Source: RECG01 sp964444805 (GTDB lineage Bacteria > Bacillota_I > Bacilli_A > Acholeplasmatales > Acholeplasmataceae). From it: a stretch of 37,468 bases of DNA. The stretch is from positions 1 to 37,468 of the forward strand of contig CAYUIK010000045.1 of NCBI GenBank assembly GCA_964444805.1, written 5' to 3'. Shown in pieces: positions 33,223-37,468 of the stretch. Both the position numbers and the translations under genes were made by a program. The first letter of the stretch is position 1; each line of letters starts with the position of its first letter. The notes under the pieces were generated by a model, which saw only the letters and a program-made list of their open reading frames with translations, was not told the DNA's origin and made no database searches.

Positions 33223-34931
33223 GACGGATCGCCTTCAATCGGAACGTGCTTGAACACTTCGACATCGAATAGTCCGTCTACGGTCAGTTTGAGTTTGGGA
33301 ATAACCGGAAGACACAAGAACGCCAGGGATATGAACGGATCGGCGACGCGTTCGTTCAAACCCATGGATTTCAGTTCACTCTTCATGTTTTTGAGTTTGC
33401 GTTGAACGGTCATGACATCGCTGTTCGTCATGATCCCGCCGATCTCGAGTGGCAGTTCATCGACTAAGACACCGTCTTTGACGATCACGATTCCGCCTTT
33501 GATGTCCTTGATCCGGGAAATGGCGCGTTCCATATCAAAATCGGTCGAACCGACAACCACGAGGTTGTGCGAATCGTGCGAGATCGTCATGGCGAGTGCA
33601 CCACCTTTGAATCCGAATCCTTCGACGAGTCCGATACCAACCTTTTTGGTCATATGATGGCGCTCGATGACAGCGATCTTTAGGATATCCTGCTCTGGGT
33701 CAGGGACGTAATATCCGTTTTTCGTTTTGACCGTTCTCTGTAACGCTTCGGTCGTAATGTTGTTTTCGATCAGACCGATGACGCGGACGTGATCGGTCTT
33801 CAACATGAGGCCTAGATCGACCGGTTCAAAGCGAACCGTGTCGGTCAACGAGTCGGGAACGTCGATATGTCCAGCGAAACATGCTTTTTTGTCGCGTGCA
33901 ACGAGCACGCCGTCCTTATATACTTGGCAAGGCTCGATGTTCTCGAGCGAATCGAACACGATGAGATCGGCGCGCTTGCCCGGAGCGATGCCGCCAACAT
34001 CACGGAGTCCGTAACACGTTGCCGCATTCAGTGTCGCCATCCGGATGGCGTCGATCACGTCGATCCCGTGGGCGATCGCGAGGTTGACGTTATAGTTGAT
34101 ATGACCTTCGCACACGATATCTTCGGGGTGCTTGTCATCGGTGCAAAAAAGGAGACGGTCGCAATTGTCTTTCGTCACGCCCGCAAGGAGCGTTTTCGTG
34201 TTGCGCGTCTGTGATCCTTCCCGCAAGTGGACATACATGCCCTTGGCGATGCGTTCGTGCATCGAGTCGACCTGCGTCGACTCGTGATCGGTCATGACAC
34301 CGGCTGCGATATAGGCCGAAAGATCGTCACCAACCAGATCCGGTGCGTGCCCGTCGATGATCCGACCATGCATGAGATCGATTTTCTTGCGAATCTCGGG
34401 GTCGTTGTTGATGACGCCCACATAATCCATGACTTCGCCGAGCCCGAGAACGCGGGGATGGTCCTTGAGCGCAGCAAGATCCTCGGCTTTGAGCACCGCT
34501 CCGCTCTTTTCATGAACGGTCGCTGGCACGCATGAGGGCAACATGATGTGAACGCCTAACGGTATGTTTTCACTCGCATCGAGCATGAAACGAATCCCCG
34601 GGATCCCGAGCACGTTGGCGATCTCGTGGGGATCGGCGATGACCGTCGTCGTTCCCTGCGGAAGAACAAGACGGGCGAATTCAATCGGCGTGACCATCGA
34701 GGACTCGATATGGACGTGCCCGTCGATGAAGCCGGGAGCGACATACTTTCCCGCGAGATCGATTTCTTCTTTTCCCTCATAGGCGCCGAAGCCAGCGATC
34801 CGGCCGTCTTCAATGGCGATATCGACCTCTTGAATGGTTTTGTCATAGACGTTGATCATGCGACAATGTTTTAAAACGAGATGTGCTTTTTGTTGTTTCC
34901 GGGCGGTGTTGACGATCTTTTCATAGTCCAT
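33219..34931 (-). CDS. ade: Adenine deaminase
   Basis: A 570-residue amidohydrolase converting adenine to hypoxanthine and ammonia. GFIDGHVHIESSM (about 68-80) supplies the first metal ligands, followed by DPHEIANVLG, GHAPDL near 195, CTDDKHPEDI near 265 and the C-terminal domain GGIVIVKDGVLVDELPLEIGGIMT. Length and motif set match AdeC. It is separated from the FAD subunit gene by only two bases. Its product is a substrate of the molybdenum hydroxylase encoded upstream. Confidence 0.95.
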   Translation of the reverse strand: MDYEKIVNTARKQQKAHLVLKHCRMINVYDKTIQEVDIAIEDGRIAGFGAYEGKEEIDLAGKYVAPGFIDGHVHIESSMVTPIEFARLVLPQGTTTVIADPHEIANVLGIPGIRFMLDASENIPLGVHIMLPSCVPATVHEKSGAVLKAEDLAALKDHPRVLGLGEVMDYVGVINNDPEIRKKIDLMHGRIIDGHAPDLVGDDLSAYIAAGVMTDHESTQVDSMHERIAKGMYVHLREGSQTRNTKTLLAGVTKDNCDRLLFCTDDKHPEDIVCEGHINYNVNLAIAHGIDVIDAIRMATLNAATCYGLRDVGGIAPGKRADLIVFDSLENIEPCQVYKDGVLVARDKKACFAGHIDVPDSLTDTVRFEPVDLGLMLKTDHVRVIGLIENNITTEALQRTVKTKNGYYVPDPEQDILKIAVIERHHMTKKVGIGLVEGFGFKGGALAMTISHDSHNLVVVGSTDFDMERAISRIKDIKGGIVIVKDGVLVDELPLEIGGIMTNSDVMTVQRKLKNMKSELKSMGLNERVADPFISLAFLCLPVIPKLKLTVDGLFDVEVFKHVPIEGDPS

Positions 34932-34933
34932 GA

Positions 34934-35785
34934 CTACACCTTCTTTTCCGTGATCCGATCGATGAAAGCGGCGATCATATTGAGCGCGACCTTTTTCCGA
35001 TACGTCTTGTTCGAGCGTTGGTCGTCGATCGGTTCGATTCTCTTTTCATATTCACGTAAAATCGCGACCTTGCGGGCAGCGAGTTCGCTTTTCGTACCCG
35101 TGAAGCGTCGCTCGATGTCCTTTCGCCTGACGACGGTCCGGTAAACCGCACCGAGGGCGATCCGACAATCCATGACGAGGTCGCCATCGATTGCAGCGGC
35201 ACCGGCAAAGGATACTTTGGATATCGCATCCGCGCGTCGGCCTCCGACCTTGATCCATTCGGTCATGGTAAAATCGGTTTTGGGTATGACGATTTCCTTA
35301 ATCATCTCTTCTTCGTTGATACACGTTTTTCTCGGACCGAGAATCACCTGTTCGATCGGTACGACGCGTACGCCGTAAACGCTCTCGAGAACGACACTCG
35401 CATCGAGAAGATAGAGGGCGACAAGGCCGTCACCGGCAGGCGAGGCGTTACCGATGTTTCCGGCAAGCGTTGCGAGATAGCGTATGCCCGGTCCGGCGAT
35501 ATCACGGATGACGTCTTTGAGCAGTTTCGGCGTATCCGGATGAAAAAGCAGCGTCTCATAGGACGTCATCGCGCCGATCCGGATGCTTGTAGCATCGTTT
35601 TTGACGTATTTCAATTCATTGAGATGAAAGCCATAGATGACCGTACGGTCGAAAGAGGGCGCCGTCATGGCCGCACTTCTTTTTTGTACCATAAGGTCGG
35701 TTCCACCGGCCAATACAATACACGGCTCTTCGGCGAGTCGTTCGAGCACTTCCGCATAGCTTTCGGGTATGACGTGTTCTACCAC
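34934..35785 (-). CDS. xdhB: Xanthine dehydrogenase family, FAD-binding subunit
   Basis: A 283-residue FAD subunit with the FAD loops LAGGTDLM (25-32) and a TLAGNIGNASPAGDG stretch near 105-120, then the CO-dehydrogenase C-terminal domain. The start is GTG at 35785, overlapping the 2Fe-2S gene by 7 bases, with GAGG upstream. It passes electrons between the 2Fe-2S subunit and NAD or another carrier. Confidence 0.92.
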   Translation of the reverse strand: MVEHVIPESYAEVLERLAEEPCIVLAGGTDLMVQKRSAAMTAPSFDRTVIYGFHLNELKYVKNDATSIRIGAMTSYETLLFHPDTPKLLKDVIRDIAGPGIRYLATLAGNIGNASPAGDGLVALYLLDASVVLESVYGVRVVPIEQVILGPRKTCINEEEMIKEIVIPKTDFTMTEWIKVGGRRADAISKVSFAGAAAIDGDLVMDCRIALGAVYRTVVRRKDIERRFTGTKSELAARKVAILREYEKRIEPIDDQRSNKTYRKKVALNMIAAFIDRITEKKV

Positions 35786-36252
35786 AGGCCCTCACCTCGT
35801 TTCGCGGCCCTCATGATCGCCTTGATGATCATGTTGTATCCCGTGCAGCGACAGAGATTCCCTGCTAAACCGACGCGAATCTCTTCTTCGCTCGGATGAG
35901 GATTTTGGTTGAGCAGGCTTTCCGCAGCGATCATCATTCCGGGCGTACAAATGCCGCACTGCGACCCGCCTTCATGAGCCATGGCTTCTTTTAGGACGTC
36001 GTAACGTTTCGTCTTGGAAAATCCTTCGATCGTCACGATCTCATGATGATGGACGTTACCGATGGGCAAAAGACAACTGTTCACGATGTGTCCGTCGAAA
36101 AGAATCGAACACGCCCCGCATTCGCCTTCCCCACAACCTTCCTTGACCCCTGTCAAATGAAAGTCCTTGCGCAAGACATCGAGCAGACGAAGACTCGGGT
36201 TCTTTTCGACTTCGACGGCTTTTCCGTTCAGCGTAAACTCAATTTTCTTCAT
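35779..36252 (-). CDS. xdhC: Xanthine dehydrogenase family, 2Fe-2S subunit
   Basis: A 157-residue protein with two 2Fe-2S clusters. Plant-ferredoxin-type cysteines are C40, C45, C48 and C60; the helical C-terminal domain has C99, C102, C134 and C136 (QCGICTPGM and CRC). All eight ligands are present. It carries electrons from the molybdenum centre to the FAD subunit. It overlaps the molybdenum subunit gene by 14 bases; TGGAG lies upstream of the ATG. Confidence 0.96.
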   Translation of the reverse strand: MKKIEFTLNGKAVEVEKNPSLRLLDVLRKDFHLTGVKEGCGEGECGACSILFDGHIVNSCLLPIGNVHHHEIVTIEGFSKTKRYDVLKEAMAHEGGSQCGICTPGMMIAAESLLNQNPHPSEEEIRVGLAGNLCRCTGYNMIIKAIMRAAKRGEGLW

Positions 36253-37468
36253 GATCGATCAACTCCATCATATATTCCGGTGTCGCCGGTATTTTTCGGA
36301 CTTTACGCGAGATCGCCTGTTCGATCGCGAGCGCGACCGCAGGTGCTCCGCCTACGAGCGTGAGTTCACCGAATCCTTTGGCACCGTAAGGACCGAAGGC
36401 GTAAGGATTTTCATAGAGATGCGTTTCGGTCGGTGCCATGTCCACGGACGTGGGAATGATATAGTCCGTCATGTTCTTTTGGAGAAGTCGGCCCTTGTCA
36501 TGACGCATGACTTCGAGATAACCGTAGGCGACGCCTTGGGCGATTCCGCCATCGGCTTGACCGAGTACGATGCGTTCGTCGATCGCTTTGCCGAGATCAT
36601 AGACGCTCCAAATCCCCTTGACGTTGACCTGATAGGTCACCTTCGATACCTCGACTTCGACAACGTTGACGCCCCAGGAATAAGCGGGATAAGCGTCGCC
36701 TTCGAGCCGCTCTTCGTTCCAGGTGATGTAGTCCGGTTGTTCATAGACTTTCTCGATGGTCATCGGACCTTCGACCCAATGCTCTTTCATGTCCTTGGCG
36801 GCACGCGCCAAGAGACCACCGACGATCATGATCGTTCGTGAGGCGACAGTCGGACCGGAATCGGGCACGAAATCGGTGTCGGGGTTGTCGAAATGAACGC
36901 GATTGGGATCGATTTCCAGCGTCTCCTGGACGATCTTCTTGAGTGTCGTCTTGGCCCCCTGACCCATGTCGACGGCCGCGACCAAGAGATAGACCTGATC
37001 GTCTTCGTCCTTTTTCAGGCGAACACGAGCGTTGATGTGCGTACTTTCGCCATCACCGGTGAACCCGCAACCATGCAGGAAAAAGCTCATACCGATTCCT
37101 TTGTAAACATCTTGATCCGCGTAAGCGGCGTGTTTCCTTGCATAGTCGCTGATTCGGATGGCCTTGTCGATCATCTCCGGCATGATGATGGGATCGCGGA
37201 AAATACCGGAGGTGCTCGTCAAATCGCCTTGTTTAGCGAGATACTTCAGACGCATGGTATCGGGATCGAGGGATAGATCTTTGGCGATATGATTGAAAAA
37301 CATTTCGACGGCGAAGATCATCTGCGGGGCGCCAAAACCGCGAAAAGCACCGTTGGGAACGGTATTGGTAACATAGACGTCACCCGATACGTCGAGGTTT
37401 TCGATGGTGTAGGCGGATGTTGTCGCGAGCATCGCTCGCGTCAGAACAACGCCGCTCAAGCCGATATA
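36239..37468 (-). CDS. xdhA: Xanthine dehydrogenase family, molybdenum-binding subunit, partial
   Basis: The frame is open to the right edge; 409 C-terminal residues are visible, about half of a typical 750-residue subunit. The molybdopterin-binding GAFRGFGAPQ appears early in the visible part, a VDMGQGAKT segment near the middle and the catalytic glutamate in GAKGFGELT near the C-terminus. Substrate (xanthine, hypoxanthine or another purine) cannot be fixed from this half, but ade and guaD nearby support a purine. It is the most upstream gene seen in the operon; the promoter lies outside the window. Confidence 0.93.
   Translation of the reverse strand, partial: YIGLSGVVLTRAMLATTSAYTIENLDVSGDVYVTNTVPNGAFRGFGAPQMIFAVEMFFNHIAKDLSLDPDTMRLKYLAKQGDLTSTSGIFRDPIIMPEMIDKAIRISDYARKHAAYADQDVYKGIGMSFFLHGCGFTGDGESTHINARVRLKKDEDDQVYLLVAAVDMGQGAKTTLKKIVQETLEIDPNRVHFDNPDTDFVPDSGPTVASRTIMIVGGLLARAAKDMKEHWVEGPMTIEKVYEQPDYITWNEERLEGDAYPAYSWGVNVVEVEVSKVTYQVNVKGIWSVYDLGKAIDERIVLGQADGGIAQGVAYGYLEVMRHDKGRLLQKNMTDYIIPTSVDMAPTETHLYENPYAFGPYGAKGFGELTLVGGAPAVALAIEQAISRKVRKIPATPEYMMELIDHEEN

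Noticed and set aside
2466..37468. Mycoplasma-type genetic code (TGA as tryptophan)
   Set aside because: TGA ends many genes at precise ATGA overlaps and tryptophan positions use TGG, so the standard bacterial code applies.

Overview
The window looks like a chromosomal segment from an anaerobic, amino-acid-fermenting monoderm (Bacillota or Mycoplasmatota-like) bacterium. I infer this from strong GGAGG-type ribosome binding sites, Clostridium-type ornithine and lysine fermentation genes, and a heliorhodopsin, a family reported mainly from monoderms and archaea. TGA is used as a stop many times, so the code is the standard bacterial one and not the Mycoplasma code. I cannot place the species.

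Layout. (1) Positions 1-2453: a partial membrane protein on the minus strand, then a plus-strand pair of a heliorhodopsin and a tocopherol-cyclase-like protein, closed by a long bidirectional terminator. (2) Positions 16843 down to 2466, minus strand: one probable operon ord-ortA-ortB-oraS-oraE-mutL-like-orr-alr-arcA-arcB-arcC-GH2. It encodes arginine to citrulline to ornithine with ATP from carbamoyl phosphate, then ornithine to D-ornithine to 2,4-diaminopentanoate to 2-amino-4-oxopentanoate to alanine plus acetyl-CoA. (3) Positions 27292 down to 16883, minus strand: a second operon maoC-atoD-atoA-kal-kce-kdd-kamA-kamB-kamD-kamE-VOC-DUF2500-like-pduO. It ferments lysine to butyrate, acetate and ammonia and ends with the adenosyltransferase that makes the B12 coenzyme for both aminomutases. 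It starts with a near-perfect promoter, a lysine riboswitch and an intrinsic terminator. The geometry suggests that lysine turns the operon on.

(4) Positions 27365-28264, plus strand: a small membrane protein and guanine deaminase, ending in a bidirectional terminator. (5) Positions 28407-37468, minus strand: a purine-degradation-type operon that runs off the right edge: xanthine dehydrogenase family subunits (molybdenum subunit partial, 2Fe-2S, FAD), adenine deaminase, a threonine-synthase-like enzyme, a second fold-type II PLP enzyme, a YgeY-type M20 peptidase and a YgeW-type knotted carbamoyltransferase.

The three metabolic blocks connect. Acetyl-CoA from ornithine cleavage is the co-substrate of the lysine cleavage enzyme Kce. 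Both aminomutases need adenosylcobalamin from PduO. Guanine and adenine deaminases feed xanthine and hypoxanthine to the molybdenum hydroxylase. No transporters, butyryl-CoA dehydrogenase, retinal synthesis genes, RNA genes, insertion sequences or CRISPR arrays were seen. The points most worth a second look are the heliorhodopsin operon in a fermenter, the lysine riboswitch on a degradation operon, and the uncharacterised enzymes in the purine block.
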